A stretch of 64,000 nt of DNA from UBA5794 sp963714375 (GCA_963714375.1 CAVQOG010000005.1:75335-139334); one strand, 5' to 3'. Counted from the stretch's first letter, positions 36,181 to 45,007 are shown. The notes: a model not told the origin generated them from the letters alone. Translations and numbers: made by a program.

Positions 36181-36182
36181 GA

Positions 36183-36248
36183 GCCCCCCTGCTCCTCGCT
36201 GCACTCGTCCCGTCCCCCCGCAAGCGGGAGCACGGCAAAAGCGGCGAC
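36183..36248 (-). repeat. 66-base dispersed intergenic element, copy 2 (inverted)
   Basis: On the minus strand this reads as the same element as 26627-26692, with the CCCGCTTGCGGGGGGACG core and the GCAGCGAGGAGCAGGGGGG tail identical. As in copy 1, a heptamer array adjoins one side and TCTGACGTC-like sequence lies nearby. It lies in the gap between divergent genes, 44 bases before nth. Confidence 0.7.
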
Positions 36249-36291
36249 GTCAGAAGAATTGAGGGTTCTGGATTGACGATAACGTGGTGCG

Positions 36292-36963
36292 ATGACCGAG
36301 ATTCATCGTCCGAGTACCGAGCAGAAACGGAATGCGAGCGTCATTCTGAATCGCATAGCGAAGCGCTATCCGGAGGTGGGGACCGCTCTCGACTATTCGG
36401 ATGCCTGGCAGCTACTTGTTGCGACTGTGCTTTCGGCGCAGACGACTGATGAGAACGTCAACAAGGTCGTGCCTGTGCTGTTCGATGCCTATCCGACTGC
36501 GGAGGATCTTGCAGGCGCGAACCCGGAGGATGTTGAGAAGATCATCTTTTCGACCGGCTACTACCGCCAGAAGACCAAGAGCATCATCACCCTTGCCGTA
36601 GATATCGTTGAGAAGTATGACGGTGAAGTTCCTGCAGATCTCGACAAGCTTGTCGAACTGCGCGGCGTTGGACGAAAGACTGCATCGGTTGTACTGGCGG
36701 AAGTGTGGAGCATTCCTGCCATCGCTGTCGACACGCATGTGAAGCGGGTAACGCATCGCCTCGGGCTCACAGCGAACACAGATCCTGCGAAGATTGAAGA
36801 AGATCTCAAGGCCCTGTATCCAAAGAAGCGTTGGGCCGATGTTTCCATGCAGATCATCCAGTTCGGTCGTGATGTGTGTGATGCGAAGAAGCCCCGCTGT
36901 TGGGAATGCCCCCTGCGCGATCGCTGCGAGTACGAGAACAAGACACCCCGCCCGCCATCGTGA
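36292..36963 (+). CDS. nth: Endonuclease III
   Basis: 223 residues. Nth removes oxidised pyrimidines and cuts the abasic site. The helix-hairpin-helix has LVELRGVGRKTASVVLAE with the catalytic Lys near residue 127, the catalytic Asp is in AVDTHVKRVTHRL near 144, and the 4Fe-4S cluster cysteines are C196, C203, C206 and C212 (C-x6-C-x2-C-x5-C). The stop overlaps the GTG of the MATE gene. Confidence 0.95.
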   Translation: MTEIHRPSTEQKRNASVILNRIAKRYPEVGTALDYSDAWQLLVATVLSAQTTDENVNKVVPVLFDAYPTAEDLAGANPEDVEKIIFSTGYYRQKTKSIITLAVDIVEKYDGEVPADLDKLVELRGVGRKTASVVLAEVWSIPAIAVDTHVKRVTHRLGLTANTDPAKIEEDLKALYPKKRWADVSMQIIQFGRDVCDAKKPRCWECPLRDRCEYENKTPRPPS

Positions 36964-38318
36964 CATGGGCGGAGGTTCGGGAGGCATTCGGACGCAACTC
37001 TCGGGATCGTACGATTGCGGCACTCGCCATTCCTGCTCTTGGGACACTGGCTATCGACCCGATTGTCACCATTGTGGATACGGCGTGGGTTGGCCGTCTC
37101 GGCACCTCCCCATTGGCAGCCCTCGCGATTGCGGGAGCTGTCTTTGCTGCAGTGTTCTCCGTCTTCAACTTTGTTCAGGTCACGATCACACCACTGATCG
37201 CCGGCGAGGTTGCCCGAGGCAACAGGAGGAAGGCCGGACAGATCGCGACTGGCTCGGTCTGGATCGCAGTTGGTCTCGGCGTCGTGCTTGGCATCATCTT
37301 CGTAGCCCTCGCACCGGTAATCACTGACCTTTTCAGAGCCGAGTCTGAGGTGGCAACGGACGCAATCACCTATCTCCGGATCAGATTCCTTGCGTTGCCA
37401 TTCCTTCTGATCGCCACCGTCGGTCACGGTGTCTATCGCGGCCACCAGAACACGAAGACGCCGTTGTACGTCGCTATCGGGATGAACGTCATCAATCTGG
37501 TTCTTGATCCCATCCTGATATTCGGGTTCGATCTCGGTGTTGCAGGTGCAGCCTGGGCAACGGTGATTGCCCAGGGAGTCGCGGCAGGATGGTTTCTGAT
37601 CCTGATGTTCGGCACGCAGAGGGCTCTCCTCGGAATGGATTCGCTTCGCGGTCGGATCGGTTCCCTCCCGATTGGTGAGGTGCTCTCAGCTGGCTGGCCG
37701 ATGATCGTGCGATCCATGGCGCTGCTTGGAGCGGTCACGGCCACAACATTCGCGGCATCCCGGATCGGGACTGAGGAGACTGCGGCCCATCAGATTGCAA
37801 TGCAGGTGTGGCTGTTCCTGGCATTCGTGCTCGATTCCTACGCAATTGCTGCCCAAGCCATGGTGGGAACCGACTTCGGGACGCGCGACATTGTTCGGGC
37901 ACGCAAATTGGCGAATCGCCTGCTTGCTCTTGGCTTGGTGACGGGGGTTGGACTCTCGGTCGTCCTTGTCGTGACCGCCCCGATCGTCCCAGCGCTCTTT
38001 GACCTTGAACCGGGTGTGCGGGCACTCCTGTCTGAGGTCTACATTTTCGTCATCGTGCTACAGCCGATCACGGCACTCGTCTATGTATGGGATGGCGTCG
38101 GCATCGGAGCTTCGGCTTTCAGGTATCTCGCCGCATCGATGGTTGTTGCGGGAATCGCCACGCTGATCACATTGATCCTATTTGGCGACACACTGGTGGG
38201 GGTATGGGCTTCCGTCGGGGTGCTCACCGGGGTCCGGTTCATTGCCCTTGCGGGTTGGCACCGCTTCGGGCCGCTTTCTTCCGGACGAGATCCATCCCCT
38301 TTGTCTCAGGGAGCCTGA
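36960..38318 (+). CDS. MATE family efflux transporter (DinF-like)
   Basis: 452 residues with about twelve membrane helices in two MatE repeats. The first repeat has PALGTLAIDPIVTIVDTAWVGRLG, and GVYRGHQNTKTPLYVAIGMN is typical of DinF-like MATE proteins. It probably exports organic cations or drugs using a Na+ or H+ gradient. GTG 36960 overlaps the nth stop (GTGA). Its last 80 bases overlap the end of the MFS gene on the other strand. Confidence 0.88.
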   Translation: MTWAEVREAFGRNSRDRTIAALAIPALGTLAIDPIVTIVDTAWVGRLGTSPLAALAIAGAVFAAVFSVFNFVQVTITPLIAGEVARGNRRKAGQIATGSVWIAVGLGVVLGIIFVALAPVITDLFRAESEVATDAITYLRIRFLALPFLLIATVGHGVYRGHQNTKTPLYVAIGMNVINLVLDPILIFGFDLGVAGAAWATVIAQGVAAGWFLILMFGTQRALLGMDSLRGRIGSLPIGEVLSAGWPMIVRSMALLGAVTATTFAASRIGTEETAAHQIAMQVWLFLAFVLDSYAIAAQAMVGTDFGTRDIVRARKLANRLLALGLVTGVGLSVVLVVTAPIVPALFDLEPGVRALLSEVYIFVIVLQPITALVYVWDGVGIGASAFRYLAASMVVAGIATLITLILFGDTLVGVWASVGVLTGVRFIALAGWHRFGPLSSGRDPSPLSQGA

Positions 38319-39495
38319 GAACCAGAAAGATCGAGATCACCAAGCCGCTACCCAGTATGGATACGGTGGTGGTGAGACCGTACCGATCGATCAATGCAGC
38401 CCCAGCGATGAAGCCAGTGATGGAGCCGAGAATGCCAATGTTGGTGATCCATCCGCCAGCCGTCGCCCGCAGCCTCGTGGGGAACAACTCTGTGCGTTGC
38501 GACGCGATGGATGGAGCAAGCATCGTTGCGCCAAACGTTGCCACGAAAATGGAAGCTGCAAGAAACCAGCCGCTGTCGATGAGGTAGAACCCGATACCAC
38601 CGACGAGCCCGAGTGCAAGAGCAGCGGCAGATGTCGGTCGCCGACCGATCCGGTCTGCCAGACGTCCTCCGACCAGGAGCCCGATGGTTCCCACTCCCGA
38701 AAAGACTATGAGCAAGAATCGGGCTGCCCCTGCGTCCCACGACAGATCGTTGATCAATCGCTCAAGAACGAAGTCGAATGCAGGGCTCGAGAAGGCAGCG
38801 ACGAAGAAGCTCACACCGGCGATGGGCCAGAAATGCTTGCCCAGACCCATCCCGAGAGCCTTTCTGAACGGAAATGGCGGTGCTGGGGTGAATGCACGAG
38901 ACTCGGGGAGGTAACGGTTGAGGATCGGAAATGCAAGGAGCCCGAGCGACGCGAGTCCGAACAGAATCCGCCACGCGTTGTCTGCCCCCTGGGCAACAGG
39001 GAGGAGGACAAGTCCAAAGCCAACACCCATCGAACCCGCTAGTCCATACAGTCCGAGGGCGAATGCCCGTGAACCCGGTGGGACTTCCTCAGCAATCAGC
39101 ACAATGGAGATCGCCGCGATCGCGACGACCCCGATGCGAACCAAGGACTGCGAGAGTGCGTACGCAGGGAGTGACGGGACAAACGCCGTGAGCGCACTCG
39201 CCAGACATACAAGTGCGAATGCTCCGAGAAGCGGCTTCCGCCTTCCAGAACGGTCGGCGATCATTGTCAGGACTACTCCGAGAAGCGATACCGCTCGGAC
39301 ACCCGCGAACACGGAGCTCATCTGACCTTCGGTCAAGTCGAGCGAAGTACGAGCAAACGGCAGCGTGTGGGACATCTGACTCCCGGCATATCCGGCTACG
39401 AAGCCAATGATCGCGGTGAGGAAGATGATCCGCCTGGCAGCTGGCGTGATGCCCGTCTTCGGTGGAATCTGTTGTCCGTAGGCGGATGCGGTCAT
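38239..39495 (-). CDS. Major facilitator superfamily transporter
   Basis: 418 residues, twelve predicted helices. The loop 2-3 motif DRSGRRKPLLGAF and the matching GGRLADRIGRRPTSA in the second half are MFS signatures; LFPTRLRATAGGWITNIG resembles the sugar/metabolite porter group. Substrate unknown. Converges with the MATE gene with an 80-base antisense overlap of coding ends. Confidence 0.85.
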   Translation of the reverse strand: MTASAYGQQIPPKTGITPAARRIIFLTAIIGFVAGYAGSQMSHTLPFARTSLDLTEGQMSSVFAGVRAVSLLGVVLTMIADRSGRRKPLLGAFALVCLASALTAFVPSLPAYALSQSLVRIGVVAIAAISIVLIAEEVPPGSRAFALGLYGLAGSMGVGFGLVLLPVAQGADNAWRILFGLASLGLLAFPILNRYLPESRAFTPAPPFPFRKALGMGLGKHFWPIAGVSFFVAAFSSPAFDFVLERLINDLSWDAGAARFLLIVFSGVGTIGLLVGGRLADRIGRRPTSAAALALGLVGGIGFYLIDSGWFLAASIFVATFGATMLAPSIASQRTELFPTRLRATAGGWITNIGILGSITGFIAGAALIDRYGLTTTVSILGSGLVISIFLVLRLPETKGMDLVRKKAARSGANPQGQ

Positions 39496-39607
39496 GACGA
39501 TGTCAACTATCCATGAGAGAGGGGATGCGAGTCGAGGTTAGCGAGGGGTATTCCAATTTCGGTGCGTATCGGGGCGATGCCACCGATCCATTCGGGTTGG
39601 GAACATT

Positions 39608-40405
39608 TTGACACCCCCTACCGTTGGGAGTGCAGGATCAACGACGTCAGGCAACACGGTGGAAGTTTCAATCTTTGCGGCACTTCTCGCCGGCGCAGCC
39701 TCATTCCTGTCACCGTGCGTGCTCCCGCTACTTCCTGGCTACATCTCGCTGATGTCCGGTTATGACATGGCCGAGATCGCTGCAGGCAACGTTTCGACGA
39801 AGCGGGTTGTGTGGCGGACCGCGTTGTTCGTCCTCGGATTCACGGTCGTGTTCGTATCCCTTGGAGCTACGGCAACGAGTCTTTCGTCGTTTCTCAACAC
39901 ATCGTTCTTCACCAGCCTTGCCGGTTGGCTCATCATTGCCATGGGGCTTTTCATTGCTGTGACCGCGATCTGGACCCCGGCATTCCTCATGCCTCTCATG
40001 AAGGACCGGAGGATGGAGTCGACCAAGGCCACGAAGATGGGCTGGGTCGGAGTTCCAGTCATGGGTGCGGCGTTTGCATTCGGATGGACCCCCTGCATCG
40101 GACCGTTCCTTGCTTCTGCCCTTGCGCTCGGCGCGAATACCGACACGGTCGGAGAAGGCATGCTCGTGCTGTTCTTCTACAGCCTTGGTCTCGGGATCCC
40201 GTTCTTGTTGACGTCGTTGCTGCTGACGAAGGCGTTCTCTGCGTTCAATTGGGTCAAGAGGTACATCACTCAGATCACCGTCGTTTCTGGACTCCTGCTT
40301 GCGTTCTTCGGCTGGTTGATGGTGTCTGGCAACATCGTCCAGCTTTCCTCATGGTTCTCCGAGCTGCTTGTGGATCTCGGCCTCGAGGGCCTTGCCGAGA
40401 TATAG
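39608..40405 (+). CDS. ccdA: CcdA-like thiol:disulfide membrane transporter
   Basis: 265 residues, six membrane helices. The two redox cysteines are in FLSPCVLPLLPGY and GWTPCIGPFL, the hallmark of CcdA/DsbD-beta. CcdA passes electrons from cytoplasmic thioredoxin across the membrane for cytochrome c maturation or other extracytoplasmic thiols. Start is uncertain: TTG 39608 has a GGGA site, but homology starts near GTG 39659. No other cytochrome c maturation genes are in the window. Confidence 0.85.
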   Translation: MTPPTVGSAGSTTSGNTVEVSIFAALLAGAASFLSPCVLPLLPGYISLMSGYDMAEIAAGNVSTKRVVWRTALFVLGFTVVFVSLGATATSLSSFLNTSFFTSLAGWLIIAMGLFIAVTAIWTPAFLMPLMKDRRMESTKATKMGWVGVPVMGAAFAFGWTPCIGPFLASALALGANTDTVGEGMLVLFFYSLGLGIPFLLTSLLLTKAFSAFNWVKRYITQITVVSGLLLAFFGWLMVSGNIVQLSSWFSELLVDLGLEGLAEI

Positions 40406-40424
40406 GGGGCTAGCGTCGCTCGCC

Positions 40425-40485
40425 GCTTACAGCTTTCAGCTCATGCCTTCGGAGATATCTGGGCTGTAAGCCGAAAGCTGTAAGC
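40425..40485 (+). terminator. Long hairpin built from heptamer repeats between ccdA and trpE
   Basis: Arms 40425-40441 and 40469-40485 pair over 17 bases with one mismatch, enclosing a 27-base loop. Both arms are made of heptamer units in opposite orientation (AGCTTTC against AGCTGTA-like). No T-run follows, so it may be an attenuator-like or processing structure, not a strong terminator. No Trp-rich leader peptide was seen. Confidence 0.4.
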
Positions 40486-40495
40486 CGTAAGCTTC
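40461..40495. repeat. Heptamer tandem array (5 units) before trpE
   Basis: Five 7-base units, variants of AAGCYGT/AAGCCGA, end seven bases before the trpE ATG at 40503, so the array occupies the place of the Shine-Dalgarno region. Three further units in inverse orientation lie at 40424-40444. Confidence 0.75.
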
Positions 40496-40502
40496 CGGTC
40501 CC

Positions 40503-42002
40503 ATGCAACCGAATGTCAGCCTTGAACAGTTCGTCGATCTTTCCAGTCGATATCCGGTCGTGCCGGTCGCGATCGAGGTACTTGGCGACATGCACACGCC
40601 GGTGTCGGTCTTCGACAGACTCGTCGGGAAGAACGATGGTTTCCTCCTTGAGTCCGTCGAGGGCGGAGAGCGGTGGGGTCGTTGGTCATTCATCGGCTGG
40701 GATCCGGCGTTCACGGTTTCGAGTGTCAACGGGGTGTCCTCAGTCGATGACCCACGTATCGTCCTTGCTGACGGCGATCCTCTGGCAGTTCTGGAGGACC
40801 TGACCAATCGGTTCAAGGTTCCGTCTGAGGCCGAGATGAATCTGGCGGGCCCCACACCACCATTGCACACCGGTGCAGTTGGATTCCTCGCATACGATGT
40901 GGTCCGGTATATCGAAAAGCTTATGGATGGACCAACAGATGATCGTGATCTTCCCGAATCGCTGTGGCAGTTCACCGGCGGAATGGCGGCCTTCGACCGC
41001 CTGCGCGACACCATCACCCTGATCAGGAACGTGTTCGTCGGGGAAGACCCGGAGGCTGAGTACCGGGATGCCGTTGTGTCGCTCACGGATGCAGCCAACC
41101 GCCTCGGGTCGGGTTCGGATTCACCAGTTGGTTCGAGACCACGATTCGACTCGGTCGCGCCCGCAGTTGCCAACATGACGCGGGTGGAGTTCGAGACATC
41201 GGTCGCCAAGGCAATCGATCACATCGTTGCTGGCGATGCATTTCAAATAGTCCCGTCGATCCGATTTGAGGTTGATTTTTCGGGCGATGCATTTGCGGTG
41301 TACCGCGCCCTTCGGCTCGTGAACCCATCGCCGTTCATGTTCCTTGTCCGAAGCGGGGAGGTCTCGGTGGTTGGATCGTCGCCCGAGTTGATGTCACGAG
41401 TCCGCGACGGGGTTGTGTTTTCGCGACCGATCGCTGGCACTCGGCCGCGTGGGTCAACCGATGGCGAGGATGCTCGTCTCGAAGCCGAGCTTCTTGCGGA
41501 TCCGAAGGAGCGAGCCGAACACGTGATGTTGATAGACCTTGCACGCAACGATCTCGGCCGTGTGTGCAACTTCGGCACAGTCACGGTCGACGATCTCATG
41601 GTGATTGAGCGCTACAGCCATGTGATGCACATTGTTTCTGGGGTGTCCGGAGATCTCCGGGAAGGTCTGGGCCCGATCGACGTGCTCCGTGCCACCTTTC
41701 CTCACGGGACGGTGTCCGGCGCGCCGAAGGTGCGGGCAATGGAGATCATCGACGAACTCGAACCGACAGCCAGAGGCCCGTATGCCGGAGCCGTCGGTTA
41801 TGTGGACTTCTCGGGAACTCTCGATACCGCAATCGGACTCAGGACGTGCGTCATCAAGGGGAACAAGGCTTGGGTCCAAGCAGGTGCCGGAGTCGTTGTT
41901 GACTCGGATCCCGCCTTGGAGTACGAAGAGTGCGTCGCAAAAGCCAGAGCAGTCCTCACTGCAATTGCAGCTGCGGAGAACGAACTGACGATTCACAGCT
42001 GA
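40503..42002 (+). CDS. trpE: Anthranilate synthase component I
   Basis: 499 residues. TrpE makes anthranilate from chorismate. The tryptophan-binding LLES motif is present near residue 49 (GFLLESVEGGERWGRWSF), so feedback inhibition is expected. The chorismate-binding domain carries FQIVPSIRFEVDF, ARNDLGRVC, HIVSGVSGDL and FPHGTVSGAPKVRAMEIIDELE. The glutamine amidotransferase trpG and trpD are not in the window. The stop codon lies in the first unit of a heptamer array. Confidence 0.95.
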   Translation: MQPNVSLEQFVDLSSRYPVVPVAIEVLGDMHTPVSVFDRLVGKNDGFLLESVEGGERWGRWSFIGWDPAFTVSSVNGVSSVDDPRIVLADGDPLAVLEDLTNRFKVPSEAEMNLAGPTPPLHTGAVGFLAYDVVRYIEKLMDGPTDDRDLPESLWQFTGGMAAFDRLRDTITLIRNVFVGEDPEAEYRDAVVSLTDAANRLGSGSDSPVGSRPRFDSVAPAVANMTRVEFETSVAKAIDHIVAGDAFQIVPSIRFEVDFSGDAFAVYRALRLVNPSPFMFLVRSGEVSVVGSSPELMSRVRDGVVFSRPIAGTRPRGSTDGEDARLEAELLADPKERAEHVMLIDLARNDLGRVCNFGTVTVDDLMVIERYSHVMHIVSGVSGDLREGLGPIDVLRATFPHGTVSGAPKVRAMEIIDELEPTARGPYAGAVGYVDFSGTLDTAIGLRTCVIKGNKAWVQAGAGVVVDSDPALEYEECVAKARAVLTAIAAAENELTIHS

Positions 42003-42038
42003 AAGCCGAAAGCTGTTAGCTGTTAGCTGTTAGCTCTC
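41997..42038. repeat. Heptamer tandem array (6 units) starting at the trpE stop codon
   Basis: Units are AGCTGAA, AGCCGAA, three exact AGCTGTT and AGCTCTC. The TGA of trpE (42000-42002) is inside unit 1. The array fills most of the gap to the response regulator gene. Confidence 0.85.
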
Positions 42039-42098
42039 CTTCACACTTCTCTTACATCCGTGTCGTACGCTGATGCCACTGAATCCAAGGAGTTTCCA

Positions 42099-42770
42099 TT
42101 GTCCGGTGGCGCTGTGCTGCTCATCGAGGATCACGACGAGATCGCAGATCTTCTACGGCTCTATGTCGAGCAGGAGGGATTCACGCTGATCCATGCCACC
42201 TCGGGTGAGGATGGCCTCGAACGGATGCGGGAGCGTGCGCCTCGTGCCGTCCTGCTCGATCTTGGGCTACCGGGCATGGACGGCGTTGCTGTCTGTCGTG
42301 AGATTCGTCGGCAATCCGATGTGCCGATCCTCATGCTGACCGCGAGGGATTCGGAAACCGACACGATCATCGGACTCGAAGTCGGCGCGGACGATTACGT
42401 CACCAAGCCGTTCTCACCACGAGAGGTCGTCGCTCGGTTGCTCGCAGTGTTGAGACGGGCCGAGGAGCGTCCAATCACTGCAATGGTCAGAACGGTGAGT
42501 GGGTGCTCGATCGACGCGGGACGCAGAGAGGTCGTCACACCAGACGGTACGACGATCCGTCCGACGGCCAGGGAGTTTGACCTTCTGTGGTACCTCGCCG
42601 AACATGCCGGGCTCGTTCTTTCACGATCTCAGATCCTCGAGGCGGTGTGGGGCTACGACTACTTTGGTGAAACGCGCACCGTTGATGTCCACATCAGGCA
42701 GCTTCGCAAGAAGGTTCCCGACATCCCGATTGAGACGGTGTGGGGTGTCGGCTATCGGATTGATCGCTGA
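42099..42770 (+). CDS. OmpR/PhoB-type response regulator
   Basis: 223 residues. A receiver domain with the acidic pair in LIEDHDE, phospho-Asp in AVLLDLGLPGMDG and Lys in VTKPFSPREV is followed by a winged-helix DNA-binding domain (RPTAREFDLLWYLAEHAG to GVGYRIDR). TTG 42099 was chosen because a perfect AAGGAG (42087-42092) precedes it by six bases; GTG 42060 would add 13 residues. It is paired with the downstream histidine kinase. Its target genes are not visible. Confidence 0.88.
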   Translation: MSGGAVLLIEDHDEIADLLRLYVEQEGFTLIHATSGEDGLERMRERAPRAVLLDLGLPGMDGVAVCREIRRQSDVPILMLTARDSETDTIIGLEVGADDYVTKPFSPREVVARLLAVLRRAEERPITAMVRTVSGCSIDAGRREVVTPDGTTIRPTAREFDLLWYLAEHAGLVLSRSQILEAVWGYDYFGETRTVDVHIRQLRKKVPDIPIETVWGVGYRIDR

Positions 42771-42806
42771 TGCGGATTGATTCCTGATGCGGATCGATTT
42801 CTAATG
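42756..42806 (+). repeat. Triplicated 17-base stop/start junction between response regulator and kinase
   Basis: Three tandem 17-base units: CGGATTGATCGCTGATG (42756-42772), CGGATTGATTCCTGATG (42773-42789) and CGGATCGATTTCTAATG (42790-42806). Each contains a stop codon overlapping an ATG by one base. Unit 1 ends the regulator gene and unit 3 starts the kinase. The units between encode two 5-residue ORFs, MRIDS (42770-42787) and MRIDF (42787-42804), so ribosomes could pass regulator to kinase by three re-initiations. Confidence 0.85.
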
Positions 42807-44205
42807 CAGCGTCGAATCATCATTGCGACCGCAGTCGTCGCGGTCACCACACTCCTCATCGGCCTCGCAGCCGTTCTTGTCATCCGTCGCGGTATCGACA
42901 ATCGTGCTGAACAAGAGCTACGCCGTCAGGCGGCGGTCACCGCGGCACAAATCGAGGAGGATCTCGAGCGTCTGGAGTTCCGTCCCGGAGCAAATCCTGG
43001 CGTTGCGGTCGCACGCTATCGGAACGAACTCGTGCGATCGCTCAATCGAGCAGAGAACCTTGGTGGCCACGATCTGGTTGAAGGGTCCATCTCGGTTGGC
43101 GAGCGTCAGATCCCGATCACGCAGCCACTCGTTCTGATTCCACTCCTGCCACCGGGAACAGGTGACGGTGATGTCGTCACCGTGGAAGTTGACGGCGAAC
43201 GCATGCTGGTCGCGGTCGAGGTGCTCGACGCTCAACGCTCGACGCTCACCATCGCCATCGGCCGATCTCAACCCCTGTTGGCAACGGCGGTTGTCACGAT
43301 TCCGGTGGCCATCGCTGTCGGTGTGGGTGCGGTGCTCACCATTGCGCTCGGAATCTGGTTTGCGCGATCGCTTTCGCGCCGACTTCATGGACTCGAAACT
43401 GCGGCTACCGCTGTCGGCGATGGAGATTTCGATGCCAGGGCAGAGGTCGATGGAACCGACGAGATCGCGGCGGTTGCCGAGGCATTCAATTCGATGACAA
43501 GCCAGTTGCAGTCCGTGCGCAATCGTGAACGAGAGTTCCTGATGTCGGTGAGTCACGACCTGCGGACACCGTTGACGACCATCCGTGGGTACGCCGAGGC
43601 TCTTGACGCCGGAGACATTGCGGCCGAGGATCTCGCCAAGGTGGTTCGGTGTGTTGAACACGCAGACAGATCAACTCTCGCGGCTCGGTGGAAGACGTGA
43701 TGCTTCTTGGAAGACTGGAGGCTCATCAATACACGCTGCGTCCCGAACAGGTTGATGTATCGGCGCTTGTCGCTGGGGTTAACTGACGGTTTTCTGCCGC
43801 AGGCAGCGGCATGTGCCGTTTCGTTGTCTGTGGATGCAGGTGAGTCGGGTGATCGGGTCGTTGACCCTGATCGGATTGTCCAGGTGCTCTCGAACTTGAT
43901 CGAGAACGCCCTCCGCTACACACCCGAAATGGGCTTCGATAGCCATCACGCTGAGCGATGATGGCGACGGTTTCGCCGTCGACGTCCACAATACCGGCCC
44001 CGGTATCGCCGAACCGGATCTGCCAAAGGTCTTCGACCGGCTCTACGTCGCAGAGCGCTATCGCGCCATACGACCTTCAGGCTCCGGACTGGGTCTTGCC
44101 ATTGTTGCCGAGCTCACAGCAGCAATGGGCGGCACGGTCACCTGTGAAAGCACGGTTTCGTCAGGGACGACGTTCCGAGTCGTCTTCCCTGCCATCCGCG
44201 CCTGA
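42804..44205 (+). pseudogene. Sensor histidine kinase, broken by at least four +1 frameshifts
   Basis: A full kinase can be read across frames. Frame 1 gives a membrane helix (about residues 4-27), an extracytoplasmic domain, a second helix, a HAMP domain and the H-box SVSHDLRTPLTTIRGYAEAL, stopping at 43700. The reading then continues in successive frames: VEDVMLLGRLEAHQYTLRPEQVDV, then IVQVLSNLIENALRYTPE (N-box), then NTGPGI and GSGLGLAIVAELTAAMGG, ending at TGA 44203-44205. Every shift adds one base relative to the frame. The density, beside a similarly broken trpC, points to sequence error as well as to decay as possible causes. Confidence 0.8.
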
Positions 44206-44994
44206 GTGGCGATAGCATGGACCCGTGCTCTCCAGATTCTTGCATCAGCAGACAGGCGTGCGATTGCCACCGACTCGGCAATCGAGGAACTACGCGCTGC
44301 TGCAGCGGCGCGCAACCTCCCGGCGAGAGATTTCATCAAGGCCCTGACCGAGAGCGACTCTCGGTGATTGCAGAGATCAAACGACGATCTCCCGTCTGTC
44401 GGGGATATCGACGTCGATCTCGATCCGGTGAAGCGAGCACTGGCCTACGAGGCTGGGGGAGCGGACGCCATCTCCGTTCTCACCGAACCCGACTTCTTCG
44501 GCGGTTCACTCGATGACCTCGTTGCCGTGCGTCGAGCTGTTTCTGTTCCCGTACTTCGCAAGGATTTCACCCGGTCGACATCCCAGATATGGGAGGCGAG
44601 GGCCGCTGGAGCCGATGCCGTCCTCGTGATTGTTGCGGCGCTGAGCGACGCTGCCATCGCCGCAATGCTTGATACCGCTGCAGAAGCCGGCCTCACCGCG
44701 ATCGTCGAGGCTCACACGATCGAAGAGCTCCATCGAGCGATAGAGGTCGGTGCATCTGTGGTTGGGGTCAACAACCGGGACCTCCACACGTTCGAGACCG
44801 ATCTCACCGTTGCAGAGGAGGCAGCTGCCCACCTACATGGCGATGTCGTCTCCATCGCAGAATCGGGAGTATCGACGACCAGTGGTGCCGCTCGCATGGC
44901 ACAAGCCGGATACGATGCCATCTTGGTGGGAGAGGCACTCGTACGGTCCCAGGACCCATCGACATTGGTGCAGGCGCTGAAATCTGTTCGTTGA
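44206..44994 (+). CDS. trpC: Indole-3-glycerol phosphate synthase TrpC (frame disturbed near 44361-44395)
   Basis: From GTG 44206, directly after the kinase stop, the frame gives a TrpC N-terminus (RALQILASADRRA, ending NLPARDFIKALTESDSR) to a TGA at 44365. The core SVIAEIKRRSP is in another frame for about 35 bases, then the first frame resumes as SVGDIDVDLDPVKRALAYEAGGADAISVLTEPDFFGGS and runs to 44994. Catalytic motifs (EIKRRSP, VLRKDF, GVNNRDLHTF, AESGVSTT) are all encoded. Two compensating indels about 35 bases apart explain this; sequence error is likely in an essential biosynthetic gene. Confidence 0.85.
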
Positions 44995-45007
44995 GGAGGT
45001 GGGATCA

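Noticed and set aside
40406..40502. Classical trp attenuator
   Set aside because: No leader peptide with consecutive Trp codons and no T-run after the hairpin.
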